A DNA stretch of 64,000 nucleotides from Ceriagrion tenellum (lineage: Eukaryota; Arthropoda; Insecta; Odonata; Coenagrionidae), in NCBI GenBank assembly GCA_963169105.1, contig OY720643.1, positions 96,110,848 to 96,174,847 of the forward strand, in the 5' to 3' direction. This document shows, one piece after another, positions 34,244-47,084 of the stretch (the stretch's first letter is position 1; every line of letters starts with the position of its first letter). The notes below the pieces were generated by a model, which saw only the letters and a program-made list of their open reading frames with translations, was not told the origin of the DNA and did no database searches. Made by a program: the position numbers and the translations under genes.

Positions 34244-36235
34244 TAAATTGATACGCCAACATGTAAATAACCGCATTATGAATTGTTCGTAATGCGTATA
34301 CATTCGAGTTCCACTAACATAGACTTTTTCGGCTTGGAAGCCTGTTTTCCGCAGAATAAGAATGGTTATATCGTAGTTTAATCTTATTAACATTTTATTC
34401 GGGAAAAAAATAATGTTCACTGTTAATTGATCGATCATCTCATTATACTTTAAATATTTTCATATCAATGTATTATTTTTCACATTATTTATGAAAATAC
34501 TACAGTTTTAAGATTTCAACATGCTCATGGCCATTTTGGAACAACTATAAGTAGGAAACATTTTATCTTTTTTCATAAAGTTAAAATTTGATAGATAAAA
34601 ATTAATTTATATATAGTCTACCAATTTGTTAGAAATTGCGTGTAAATTAAAACCCCATGCTTCAAATATTCCAAAATTGGATTTGATAAATTTCATATGA
34701 ATAATAAGTCCGTCCTTGTAGACTCGTTCCACGAAAGGTAAAGAATGACGGATGTTTTAAAACTTACAGTTAAATATTTTACCATTAGTGGCTAGCTTAT
34801 GAGGTAACTATCAGGACAAGGTCTTATGAATATGTGGAACTCTTTGATCGAAATACAATTCTAGGAAATAGTACGGGTCTCATGGGTAATGCCCCAAAAA
34901 ATTAACTAATAATTGAAATATTTGTGGTATTTCCAGACCGAATTTCTATTGTATCAAAACCATCCAGCAGAATTCATTTTTTACATATAATAGATATGTT
35001 GTTTACGGTACAATGGGTGAATGAATAGAAGTACCCAATAGAAAGAGACGTCAGGTGCTGTTAGCATTTGCAAAACTTTTTCCATTTGGGCCCAAAGTGA
35101 TAGCAACAAATTGACGCTCCTAGGCTCGTAATCCAAAGTCTTAAAGGTCAACTACGTTACCCATTCAATTTCCATGGAGTAGGACACCTCAACCTTAAAC
35201 AATTCAGGTATTTTAAAGAGTACTCACGATAAAATTGTTACTTTAAATGAAATTGTTGAACCTTTGGTGCAGCAATTTTATTTCAATATCACCAGGGTTA
35301 GCGGGGCTAGCCTACGATGAAGAAACCTTAGTGGGTATATCTTCCCATAAATTTTACGACATCGAAAGTCACAGAGTGGATGAAATTCAGTATCCGTATT
35401 GAGAATAATACTGAGTATTTTATGTTGTAAGTAAAATGTATGTAAGATATTTTTTTTTAACTGCTGTGATTGTAACGTGATGTTTGGGGTAGGGCATTGG
35501 AGAAAGACTAACTTTTTGGAGGAAAATCAATGGAACATGAATTAAAGGCTTGCAGGGTGGGAAAGGTTATTAATCAACAAAGAAACTCTTATGGAAAATA
35601 ATTGGTGACGGATATGCAAACAGTGGCTCATTACAAAGGTTGCTTGACAGCTGTATGTACGATTTATCTCTCAACAAAGCCAGCTATTTTTAGAAATCAT
35701 ATTCTTCCTACGCAAGTAATTTGGAAAAAAATTTTTTTGCAATATTTCATTGTCTATTAATTACAAACCATTGCATTAAAAGACATCAAAAGAAATTGAT
35801 ATTTTGGTACGTATAGGACAAAAAATCATGAATTCAAAATTTAGATTTATTACATTCACAAATTATTGATGAAGCACTTTGTACCACCTCAAAAATAATG
35901 TTAACAAACAAACAATTTTAGCTAGGTTTTTTCAATACATTCTCAAATTTTCCATATTCTTCAAAAGAACACATGTTGTCTCAATAATTTATCGGTGCTA
36001 TCGAGTAATAAAACTGGATGAGCTTATCTTATTTAATAAACGAACACCACAAACATTTTTGGCAGTACATGCTGTATACTTTTTCGCCCCGAATCAAATA
36101 CAAAATATATCAGATATAGAATCAGATACAAACCAGATACAAAAAAATCATTCGATAAGTTAATCAAAATATGAAACCATAAACTATCATTTCATTATGC
36201 GGCCATTCCTTAATGCTAAAAAAATTCCAGTAGCA
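34244..36235. other. AT-rich DNA, nothing recognised
   Basis: No supported feature. 35879-36163 is an unrecognised 94-codon frame in AT-rich sequence. Confidence 0.45.
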
Positions 36236-36239
36236 CATT

Positions 36240-36570
36240 ATCCGATCAAAATGTGTCTCGCGTTGAGTGGTGAGTCATTGCCTTTCGAAACTCGGCGATA
36301 ATTTGAATTATTACTCGATTTATCGTTCCATCTGACCCTTTTTACGCGCAAATATTGGAGAACTCTTATCAATGAAGGCCATTACTCTGGCGTTTGATCT
36401 GAACAAATGGAAGTATAGGAAAAAAATATACCCCGGGGAGCAGGAGAGCGGCAAGAAAACCCCTTTAATCACAGCTCTCAGCTGCGAGTCAACACCGAAT
36501 CGTGACCGGGCGGTCACGAAGCTGGATTATTACCGCTTGCGGTTATTAATGCCCGTCTGGAAACATGCGA
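36240..36570. other. GC-elevated patch with 18-bp palindrome
   Basis: This patch is less AT-rich than its surroundings and open on both strands for about 65 codons (36320-36517 minus, 36372-36575 plus). It contains cgtgaccg-gg-cggtcacg at 36501-36518, a perfect 8-bp inverted repeat around two G. No coding identity. Confidence 0.5.
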
Positions 36571-38739
36571 CGTGATTCGAGCCTTAACAATATGATATAT
36601 GTAAATCCGGAGCCATGAGTAATGACCCCTGTCGTCGGGTCCAACTCTCTCCATCTCATCGTCCAACGCTTTTAACTACTGTCATACACACTACTGCAGC
36701 AAGCTCCAGTCTGCTTTCGATTATATACTTCACAACATTTGTCGATAATGCGAGAGCTTTCATTCTCATCCTCTGTCCTATTTATTTCTACGCTGATCAT
36801 TCTGTATTATCTTTATATTCGAGTACTTCAAGGCCATCTAAAGGTGATCTATTGGTAAAGTTAATATTGCAGCAATATCGCAGACCTTATCATAAACCAC
36901 AATGTATGGCTTCCAACCGGATGATGCTGGTTGGAAACACGAGAGCTCTACATTCTGAGCATTAGCTGGAACATTCTCATATCTTAAATTTTCATGAAAT
37001 GGTAACACAACAAAAGGTACAAGATTCCATGGAATTGAGTTGGGCAATTTTGGAAAATCTTAGGAGAATTCAATTAAGTCTCTTTCGATCAAATGATCGA
37101 TGCTAAAAGACTCAACTAGAGCCTCATGGCCTATTTCAGATTCAATATTTGTTTTATACGCAACTGTGACTATTTAAAGGCGTAGATTCATATGTGCGGA
37201 ACAACCATTACCAACTTATTGATCTCGTAAAAACTGTTCCAATAAATTATGGTTTTTGTAAATACCTATTCAATAAAATTGTAGTTTATACCAATGTTTT
37301 AGTCATGCATTTAACTTGATGAAATGGGGAAGGTATTACAAACTCTATAAGGAACTATATAAGGAGCACTCAGGAAATAAACTACTCGTAAGCTTGATTA
37401 CTAGAACAAACTGTTAACTAATTATGTAAAGCTAGACAAATGACTCAAAATATCTACTAATAACGGCAATAATTACTTCATCGGCATATGATAGAAGTCC
37501 ATAAATATTATGGAACTTTTGAAAAAGGGCTTCGATAAAACTTTCGAAGGAATGGTTATTTGGGAATAGGTTGCAGAAGTTTTTATTCTTGTAACCCAAA
37601 TTTAGTAATGAGGTTCATAAGCGTCATGGTTTCATAAAATCCCATAGAAAATATAAATTCTAGCGGTAAAAGATATATAAAACAATTACAGAGTCGCAAA
37701 AATAGATTTATGTATTAGATTCACTACTTCAACCTTTTTGGAAACCATATATGCTTTCTGTATCTATTGATAATAGCAGGAGAAGGAGAAATGGAAACCT
37801 TAAAAAAAAAATCGTTAAAACACCTGCATAGAACTTCTAGTGTTAAAAATCTTAATTTTAGTTCACAGATAATAATGTTGCTGAAGATTTTGATACGTGA
37901 ATAAAAATTTAAAATCAAAGGTAAATAATCCTCATCTAAAGTCTAAACCATGCTATAAATTTAATATTGGGAAAAAAAATGTGTTAATTACTCAACATTT
38001 TACGATTAGGAGAATTTTTTATTTTTCAGAGAGATTTTTCTTTTGATTACTAGCGTAATACCATCGTAATAAATATCTCAACTAACCGAGAACACATATT
38101 CTGGAGTAGTTTCCATGCTAAGCTAAGTTCCGTTGCTAAGTTATGCCAGTATGCGCAATGTGAACCCATCTTCCGCTCCCACCCTTTCCTCAGCGCCCTC
38201 TGTCGGCTTTGACTTCCCAAACCTTGAACCTTCGTCTGCTTCCCTCTTCCATCCTATAAATTTTCCTTAATTTCAGGGATTCCCCTTATCACGAGGGATT
38301 TCATTTACCCTTTCGTCCACGTCGTAATTAAAGTCTAATTCCAATTTCCCGAAACCCTATTCTGGACTTGATATTTCCCCGAGTCAGATAAGCTGTTCCG
38401 CTTGTCATATCATACTACCTTCCCCATGCCTAATCAACTCCTTAGGTAATAAGGTCTCTCCTTTTCACGTCTTGGACACTTTGACCAAGGAGCAGTGAGA
38501 AGTCTAACATGTCTAATTTGATAAATATTTGTTTTGGGAACTATTTCAGATAAAGTTAAGAATTTCAAGGGAAGAGAACATAAAATCCCATCCTTTACGT
38601 CAGCTGAAATGGTAAATTCTACTCCATTCATGGGTGATAAGAAGAAAATGCGTAAGCAGCATTCAGTATCCCAATCAATACACTCTAGCAACGATTATAA
38701 AATCGCTAACCATAAACTTAACTGAAAATTAATTCATCG
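36571..38739. other. no gene recognised
   Basis: A 116-codon plus-strand frame (36615-36965) matches nothing known. It includes ttccaacc...ggttggaa, a perfect 8-bp stem with a 10-base loop (about 36909-36935). The rest is AT-rich, apart from a moderately pyrimidine-rich patch at 38160-38260. Confidence 0.4.
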
Positions 38740-39690
38740 CACGTCAACAAGTACAAAATTTCATTGACCCGTTGTGGTGACACATCCCAGCCATAACATA
38801 ATATACTCTCGGGGCCCTTTGGACCCCACGGAGAACAATAGCTGTTATTTCTTTGTGACTCAAGATAACAGCTTAAAAATTCAACTAAATATACTAAAAT
38901 ATGTATATTCATTCGTGTGAATCAGAAAAAGAAAAAGCAAAAATCTACTTTTTTCGATCAAATCATCATAAAACCTTCAAATTCTACATTTTTCTACCTT
39001 ACATTAGGTTTACACAACCAAGATGTTAACATATAAAACTATTTGAAAGATTGAAGGTCTAAATTTTAAGTGAGAGTCCAAATAACTGAGGGATTATTAC
39101 AGAGGTCGTTTTGTAGTGTTCACTACTTACTACAGATGGGAGCAGAAGTTTGATTCTGAGGCGCAGCTTCGAAGTTATGAAGCCGTGAAAATGCTCAGGG
39201 GGCTTTTGGACCACAGGTGACTCTTTTGAAGCACGTTTGTCAAATATGTTAACGTTAAAAATTTTAAAGGCTTGAAAATTAAACTTAATATATTAAAATA
39301 TGTATTTTATATGGTATGAATCAGAAAATAAAATATAAAAATCTACTTTTTTCGATAAAATCATGATGAAATCTTCAAATTCAACATGCTTCTCAGTAAC
39401 ATAAGGGCAAGATATTACCCTATAAAATTATATGAGCTCAAATTCCGATGCTGAAAAAAATATATTTAATCAAAAGATTGAAGTGCTGATTATTAAGTAA
39501 AATTTAGAAATAACTGGGATTATGACAGAAGCACTTTAGTAGTGTTCACTACTTACTACAGATGGAAGCACAAGTTTGATTCTGAAGCGCAGCTCTAAAG
39601 CTATGGAACCGTGAGCATGCTTAGGGGGATTTTGGATCTCATGGGACCCCTTTTGAAGTGAGTTTTTCAAAAATGTTAAAAACATTTTTT
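38740..39690. repeat. degenerate three-copy tandem array, unit about 390-430 bp
   Basis: Copies are anchored by agtgttcactacttactaca (39115 and 39541, offset 426), aaatctactttttt (38941 and 39339, offset 398) and a gggg-c/a-tttggacc block (about 38811, 39199 and 39625). Differences in offset show indels between copies. The first copy is the most diverged and incomplete. Each full copy also carries gattctgaggcgcagctt-like sequence. No coding frame is conserved between copies, so this looks like a short satellite-type array. Confidence 0.72.
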
Positions 39691-41255
39691 ACGGAGTAAG
39701 TTCAAAAATGGCCGCCAGTATAAAACTGAATCTAATGTAGTATAAGACGTCAATGTTAACATGGTATTGATCCATAATACATTAAATATAAAATAGCTAG
39801 ATTTTTTATTGCGTCAAAATCGGAATAAATTAATTTAATTATATCTTGAAATATATGTAAAGGGATAACTTGACGATGAGGAACTGCAATATATTTTCAA
39901 TATGTGCTCCATATGAACTTAATGCAAATGTTTACTAATAAAATAACACAATTGTAATCAATTGGCGTAAATATATAAAATCGTACTGTCATACTTATTA
40001 GAAATATCTCATGATTGATTATTATTTATTCACAGCCTTCCTTAATCTGTCCTGAGTCATTAACACGCTATTGCATATATATTCAAAGCAAATGTTACTC
40101 CTAAGATAATGAACTGATACAGCAAAATACCACAAGCACAAAATTATTATTGGCCTCAACTTTCATTTTTACGCTTTGAGAGTAGAAGTTTGCAGTAAAC
40201 GTTTTACCAAATGAAAAACTCTGCATGTTATTCACGAGTAAGTAAATGCAATGAAACAGAATACCAAAAGTTTGCCTAAAAGTTACCCCCAGTATCATAG
40301 ATATAAGCCTAACTTACCAAGCCATGGTTTTGATCCACGTCGAAATATAAACACTTTTTATGTCTTTCAAATAAAAAAATCTACCAATTACCTATAAGGA
40401 AAAACTTCATTACTGAACAAAATGATTAACCCAAAACCATAGAATGTTAATACTTAACATTACTTTTTTAAAATATGCTAACTAAATGGAGAAAATAAAT
40501 GCAAGGTCATTGCAATTTTGGGATTAGCAGAATGCAAACCATATATTGCATTGCATTATATAAGTAGAGCAAAGTGTTTTGATTAACGTCACTAAGATAT
40601 GTGTTAATTTTTTGACGTGATGCAAAATTTCTCCATTTGTGGTTATTTTTCCTTCGTACTGAAAACTCAATTAAAATAATAAATGGATAAGATGCTTATG
40701 GAGTCTAAAACCCGTTCGTAATTTGATTCTCTGCTGGTGCATGTTCTTGTCTTGGCTTAAGAGATTCATTGCGTAATTTACTGAACGTCCTTTATACTAA
40801 ATGGCAGAGTAAGTCACATTACTCGCTGTTTTTCGTACCAATTAATAAGGCATGTAAGATTCTGATACAGAGTGACGCAATAAGGGCTGAACACAGCTGG
40901 TAAAATGAAGTACGTAAATTAAATCACACAAAGACATTCCTTTTCATGATGAGTAAATTAATATTGAGTTTTATAACTCCTTGCCTTCGGTAACTCACAG
41001 TTAAAAGGTAAATTATTAGATTACTTAGTCTTATTACATGGAAAAAGTGAATTTAGTCAGTATTATCTCATAATTACGCATCGAATGAGAGAGTGGAACT
41101 ATGCCAGAAACTTAATTATTTAAAAATTCACGCGCAGGATAGGCAATGAAGTCATGATGAAGAAAAAACTCAGCTTATTCCACCATCATTTCATCTAATG
41201 ACACCGCGAGATCATCCTTCCACTTCTATATAGAATTTATTTTTACCTTTTATCA
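39691..41255. other. AT-rich DNA, nothing recognised
   Basis: No supported feature. Confidence 0.45.
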
Positions 41256-41745
41256 CAATGAATCACCATATAAGTAAGCAGGAGATAATGGCATGGAAAT
41301 GGGTTACTATCATTGAGCACTACCTGGGGCCAACGCTACGAGATAGTCACACTGACTCGGAGAGGCCGAATGTACAAAAAGAAACAGATTTTCCTTCTCA
41401 TGTTACCGAAACCGAATTTTACGAAGTGGGGAAGATGGTTTGGCTGAACCCTTTTTTCATTCAAACCCTCCCTCAGTAACCTCCACAGAGATCCAGTGAC
41501 CTTCTCAACGACCAGCGGGAGTTCCTGCGTTTGCAAAAATTGGCCTTTAAAAATCAATGACATCGACCGCATTGATTTGAAGCGTTGTATAACGGCAGAT
41601 TGTGTCTCCTTATGGCCTCAATATCAAAGGGAGCTCTGTGTAACGAACTTCGGAAATTTTGGCCCGTCACACCATCGAAAGGAGAATAACTTGGTGGTGG
41701 AATTCTTAAAGCTTAACACCGGGTATTCTCAGACATGAGGCAATA
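41256..41745. other. unrecognised open block
   Basis: Less AT-rich than its flanks, with frames 41258-41479 and 41496-41738 (plus) and 41336-41572 (minus). None contains a motif I recognise. The LINE RT relic begins directly after it on the minus strand, so this could be further decayed LINE sequence. Confidence 0.3.
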
Positions 41746-41749
41746 CTTT

Positions 41750-42335
41750 AACGTGGGTTAGTCTCTTGTAGATTAGCTTGCGTTTCATTGTTAGAATGGC
41801 GTGAGAACATCGCATGGTAACTCCTGAATCAAACTTATCTATATTTTACTTTATGGAGTGGAGAAGTATCAACCTCACATTGGACGTAAATTCTTATGAC
41901 CCACACTAAGTTGGATTAATATGTGCTGATATAATTCCCAAAATATCGTACAAGTCCAAAGAAGGCCATACAGAGCTTGCTGAGCCTTCGTCGAGTTTGT
42001 CAATCACATCACTTAGTCATAAATTATGTGTGAATTTAAGATAACTCCCGGGCCTTTATCTGAAGATTTGATGTGTGCGTAGATTTGGCGTTGGCGTGAT
42101 GACTACCACAAGCATTGTACAGCAGTGGTTAACTCATGACACCACGAATGAACGTTGTTAGGTCCGATGATAGAACTTCTAAGTCCCATTCTTGACTCAT
42201 TTCGCGGTGAATAACTGCCTCGTCTGCAAATAATATTATTTACCACCAGATCAAGGACGCATGTCATTTATATAAACAACGAATTAAAGAGGGCCAAATA
42301 TGCTTCCTAGTGGAACGCCAGGTATGTGAATGGAG
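41750..42335 (-). pseudogene. LINE (Jockey/CR1-like) reverse transcriptase relic, minus strand
   Basis: Minus-strand translation from about 42330 gives GVPLGSIFGPL, a stop, then VVYINDM. After frame changes it gives LFADEAVIHREMSQEWDLEV and LSSDLTTFI. These match RT motifs GVPQGSvLGPLLFliYINDm and the catalytic FADD-AVI box of Jockey/CR1-like LINEs, with the second Asp changed to Glu. Weaker similarity (DVIDKLDEGSASSVW) to the post-RT region continues to about 41900. Several stops and indels are present. Confidence 0.72.
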
Positions 42336-42659
42336 TGGTGCAATAACTATCATATACGTGATGAATCAGAGTAAAATTCCATTTTGATCTATTTTACGCT
42401 CTCTTGAGAATGTGGAAGTCAGACTGAATTATGACACTTCGTGCAAAGTCAAATTAGAAATCATAGACCGGTAACTTATCGGTGTCGTAGGCATTGTGCG
42501 CCCTAATATCATTATGCTTCGCACCGCTCCAAACGCACTACTTGACTTTTATAGCATTGTTGTGATTTTGTTTACTACAAATTTTGTACCCAGTCAGGCA
42601 TAGGAGATGAACGCAGATGGAATTCTTTGGTTTTTCACGTCATAATACTCTTACCTTTC
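42336..42659. other. nothing recognised
   Basis: Spacer between the LINE relic and a GC-rich block. Part could be upstream LINE sequence too decayed to read. Confidence 0.35.
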
Positions 42660-43060
42660 GTACTATTTGAATACAAATGCAGGGAAAAATTTGGGAGTGA
42701 TTGTCTCTTACACTTTACCCAACCTTACCGTCCGACCTAATGGCATTCGAAAAGCCACTGTCGAATGCGGACAAATGGCACGGATCGACCAAAGCAGCAA
42801 GTCTCAGGGATACCGATATCCGCAGACCGATTCATCGATCGACCAGTTCTTCGCGCCCTTAATTAATCCAATCTGCGGGGCCGAATTCAAATCGCGACTG
42901 GGCTTTCTGTTTTTCGAGAGGGGGGAGCGACCAAATTGGCAATGCTCCGGTCCCAAAAACAGCAAATCAGCCGGAAGGCCATTTCCAACGGTATTTCGGG
43001 AAAATTTCTCCATGCTTGCCTGGGCACGGTGACGTTGCACTCCTCGCGCTAGCCGGCGAC
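42660..43060. other. GC-rich block with 121-codon frame, unidentified
   Basis: The plus-strand frame 42667-43032 (121 codons, including DSSIDQFFAPLINPICGAEF) lies in a block visibly richer in GC and CpG than its surroundings. Part of it is also open on the minus strand (42804-43040). I recognise no family. It could be a piece of an unknown mobile element, a conserved non-coding element, or an isolated exon. Confidence 0.35.
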
Positions 43061-43164
43061 GAAAATTGAAAAGTTACACAACATCGGGACAAAAATACAT
43101 TTGTACATTTTTAAAGTGCTTTGGGACCGGTCTCGTCGATAAGTTTAACGCAAACGGCCACAGA

Positions 43165-43285
43165 AGTAAATGCGCAGATTGCGAAATGTATCCAAAAAAA
43201 TTAATTCGGGTCCTGGTTGTTAAATGAACTCGGATCCCCAAATTTCTCACAGCATGCTCCAACCAGTTAAGCTATCCGAGTTTAA
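43165..43285 (-). repeat. tRNA-derived SINE, minus strand
   Basis: The minus strand from 43283 reads ctcggatagcttaactggtt (A box) and ggatccgagttcatttaa (degenerate B box). ctcggat and atccgag are perfect complements. A T-rich segment then gives aattaatttttttggataca, resembling the body of the SINE family at 44.1 and 53.5 kb. Confidence 0.6.
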
Positions 43286-44060
43286 AAAAAACAGTCTACG
43301 GCCGCTTGCGACAGAAAAAGGCAATTCATCGAAGTAATTTCATTTGATATTATAAAAGAAACAAAACTAAATCCTCAGTCGTCGCAGTAAGCCCAGGACT
43401 CCATTCTATTTTTCTATGTTTGAGAATTTTATGGATACAACAGGATACTTTAGCCAATTGAACTTTGCGACTTTCCAACTTGGTTGTAATACTACACTAG
43501 GTCTGTCACCAAATAGAACATAAAAAAGTAATAATTATACGGTTGATGTCTATCACCAAACATTTTTCACAATATATCAGGGATTAACTGAAAAAGTCGT
43601 AGAAAAGATTGCGAGTAATTAGATGAAATATTTGAGCATTTTCTACTCAGATTACATTTTGCTAATAAGTAACTGGGTTTTGAGGAAACTAATACAAAAA
43701 ATACGAAAGTTATGAATAAGTTTGGTCTTAAAAAGAAGCAAATCGCGAGAATGGCCCTTCATCATGGCCTATTGATTGTCACAGTGTCAAATAACGGAAT
43801 TGCATATCCATTGATACGTCAATTTGTAAATTAAGTTCCATGAAAATATTGATGCATAATTAAGAACATCCAATTTGGACGGCTGCTGAACGTTTTTAGT
43901 TATAGAGCAATCTCTGTATGCGTCGCAGACACGTGAATAACTATAAAGTATGCAGCAATATGATGGCTTTTGTATGACCCACAGGTGCCTAGTGGAAAAT
44001 TCATTCAGCTACTGAACATCTAGTTCCCATAAATCCCCCTAAAAATTCGCCTTGAAGGAA
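43286..44060. other. AT-rich DNA, nothing recognised
   Basis: No supported feature. Confidence 0.4.
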
Positions 44061-44175
44061 GATGGCTTGGTGGTGTAACTGGCTAACACACCTGACCGGC
44101 AATTGGGAGATCCGGGTTCGAATTCCGGTCAAGTAAAATGATTTTTTCATAGCGAATTTGAACCCTGGTGTATTC
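44061..44175 (+). repeat. tRNA-derived SINE
   Basis: The tRNA-like head has an A box (tggtgtaactggctaacac) and a near-perfect B box (gggttcgaattcc). The T-arm pairs as ccggg/tccgg around ttcgaat, but the acceptor stem is only partly complementary, so it is not a functional tRNA. The body gattttttcatagcgaattt, then gaacc, is shared with the other copies. Confidence 0.75.
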
Positions 44176-46165
44176 AGCTACTTAGTGAGAATTTTTTAAC
44201 ATGTTATTCACTATTCATTGTATAACTGGCATATGGCAACTCTTTTAAGTTTAGTTTACGCTACAGTTAGAGCTTCAAATGTTTTTGACGACTGATAGAA
44301 ATGTTTGATTTGATCACTGGTGTTGACCTTTCTTAGATTTATGTGTCAACAAAACTAAAAGTTTGGAAAAAAGATACTAAATAGTTCGTTTCAACTTTTA
44401 ATTTTATTCTGATAGCCCATTAAATTTAGCAATAAAATATGTAATCAGGAGTGTCTGCATTTATTTTACCAAATTAATTACAGAAAAATATCTACGGTTT
44501 TTAAATCGAAAACATTTCAAATGCCATTAAATATTTATAAATTAATTAGTAAATTAAATTAAGCTTTTATCCACTTTTTCAACCGACCATAATCAAATAC
44601 CTACTAAACTCGGAATGACGCCAAACAATGACTCACCAATTCGCTTTGAAAACAACTGATGGCTCTCGAGACTCCAGGTAGATTAAACAAAAAAATGGCA
44701 AACAGATTCCAGATAAATTAATCGCAAAATACACGTTTGAAATTCTGCCAATTGCTACATTTTTAAAGCTATTTAATTTTTTTTTTAAAGGATGCCAATT
44801 AAAAATCAATATAAATACAATTTTTGAACGCTTTTAGGCATTTCGATACTTTTTATTTCACTACAAACCACAGTTAGGTTAAAGGTGCGTTTACTGCAAA
44901 TATTTTCGCAAACATAACCACACGCATTTAAAAATTCGAGCAGTTGAAAAATATTGCAATATAAGGGTAATACCAGAGTTCCACCAGAAAAGAAATTTTT
45001 TTTAATCATAAGGCCGCATTGAATGTATTCATCTTCACTGATTTCTCGCTCAAGCTACCGTAACTCATGCAACAAACGCAAAATCCATGGGAATCGGTCA
45101 AAGATAAAATTACTTAAGAAATTTTCCAATGTTTTAAAGGTTTTACTCGGCGAATGATCATGCGAGCATTAATATTTTGCTTTAAGTAGTAAATTATACT
45201 CAGTAAATTTCTGAAACAAAAGGATTCGGAGTAGCATACCTATTGATAGTTCAAATGGTTTTACAGTAATTTTTTGACCAACCCAGCTGTATAGATCATT
45301 GTTCTATGATTTACATTAACGACAGTGGGACTATGATGGTTGGAACGGTATGTTTACATCAGGTTACATCGTCCAGAAGAGCACTTTCGCGAGCACATAG
45401 AGATGTAAATTCATCTTCCTCCGAGGTAGTTCAATCTAATAGTGATGGACCGGAATGATGTAATTTTAGCAACCGCTGCCCCAGCGTCTCTTATAAATGT
45501 CGCTGACCCAATCATGTCGCAGAAGGTCGGAGATGAAATGTTTGGACTAGATCCGGGATATTGAGAAGGAAAAGTGGTCGAGATAAATATGCTTGGCCCA
45601 AGTTATACTTCTGGTGAATGACGGAGGAATTTTATTTTTATCTTACTTCAGTCTTAAGTCTCACCCTACATTGTTACAATAGATCAGACTCGGCAAACAA
45701 GAAATCACGAAAGAATTATCACCATAGTTATTCTATATGAAGTATCCAACAGAATTTGAAAGTGTTCTATATAGGATTTGATACGTGTCCCTTGTTTCCC
45801 ACGTGCCCCATATTTATCATGACTTGGTAGTAGTGATAAAAAACAACAGCCAATAAAAAACCTAAATGAAGTATATGAAAGTTAGCAGTTGAACATTTTA
45901 GTATCAGTTAACGAAATATTTCTTGCTCTATTGCGGTGAATTATCCTCAATACTATCTTCTTTGGCATTCAAAGCATTCTGAATGAAAGCCCTTTGCATG
46001 CCTGTAGGCGAGCAACTTGAAAGGGTCACAGTCATGTACGATAGGAATGATTTGAAAGAATGAGTATTGACATGAACGAAAGTGCAAGAATGAGTCAAAA
46101 TGAGTCAATGCAGACTGCAGGAAAGGGAAGTAATTATCAAAAAATATAAGAAATAAAGGCAAACA
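44176..46165. other. AT-rich DNA, nothing recognised
   Basis: No supported coding or repeat feature. 45420-45560 is slightly GC-richer without identity. Confidence 0.4.
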
Positions 46166-46166
46166 C

Positions 46167-46512
46167 TTAACACTAGAACCACGGATGGGACATTTTTGTC
46201 CCATTGCAAATTTTAATGATCAATAACTCTCTTAATAATTTACTTAAAAATTGGGGAGTTTGAGACTTGTTTCGACTTGTCGACTCGCGTGCTAACCCAT
46301 CGAGTGTGATAGAGGCTATATCCCTTAGCCCTCCCAGCTCCGCATGCCGAAATAATTACTCCGCGTGCCACTTTGGGCACGCGTACCATAGGTCCGCCAC
46401 CCCCGATCTATAGAGTTCTAAACTATGTAAAATAATTGGCATACTGGAACATGTATTTTCCGAGAAAAAAATTAAAAATACCTAAAACCGCGGATGGGAC
46501 ATTTTTGTCACT
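46167..46512. repeat. 28-bp direct repeat with palindromic core, 309 bases apart
   Basis: acggatgggacatttttgtc at 46181-46200 recurs as gcggatgggacatttttgtc at about 46490-46509, preceded in both by cta-aacc. The first is preceded by TTAA (46167-46170). gggaca-tttt-tgtccc is itself a hairpin. TTAA next to a C-starting end recalls piggyBac-type elements, but the two copies are in direct rather than inverted orientation, so that assignment is weak. Confidence 0.5.
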
Positions 46513-47084
46513 GGAAGTAAATTAGCTCTGTTTGCTGAATTAAATTTTAAGCGGTAGTGAAATTCTTATATCAGTATTTCATAAAAACTATTTGTCGTAC
46601 ATTTGATTAAATTAATACAATTTTTACCTATTGTTTTTAATTTTATGATTTTTTTCTGAGCTACACATACACAAAAATGCATTATATCCAAGTTTTCTTT
46701 ACGAGGTTATAACATGTTTCATTAGAGTCCCCACTCTAATTCTTTCATTGTTAATTCTTTTGACCAGCTTAAATCTGATTATTAAAAATATCCAGGTATT
46801 CCTTCTGATATTCGCACGGTCCTGAAGGCTTAGGCTGAATAATAGTTGCAACGCAAGAGAAACTGTTGTCCATAAAAATGAACCAACGCGGGAAAAATTT
46901 AAATAAATAGAAACTATCTGATTATAGCTTCAATACAGGCTCACCCTTAGGAATAATCTATTTTGTACTACATTGTAATACCTGAAATGAACTAAATAAT
47001 TATCAGTATTACTTTCAGGTTATTATTCCCACAAATTTGTACATTAAAATCCCTTCTATCACAACAAATGTGTTCTAGATGAGA
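46513..47084. other. AT-rich DNA, nothing recognised
   Basis: No supported feature. Confidence 0.4.

Noticed and set aside
38740..39690. CRISPR-like array
   Set aside because: The repeat unit is ~400 bases, diverged and present three times. This is a eukaryotic tandem repeat.
44061..44136. tRNA gene on the plus strand
   Set aside because: The acceptor stem is only partly complementary and the downstream body matches other SINE copies.
46167..46512. Complete piggyBac-type element
   Set aside because: Only one TTAA is seen and the shared motif is in direct rather than inverted orientation. Kept as a repeat finding only.
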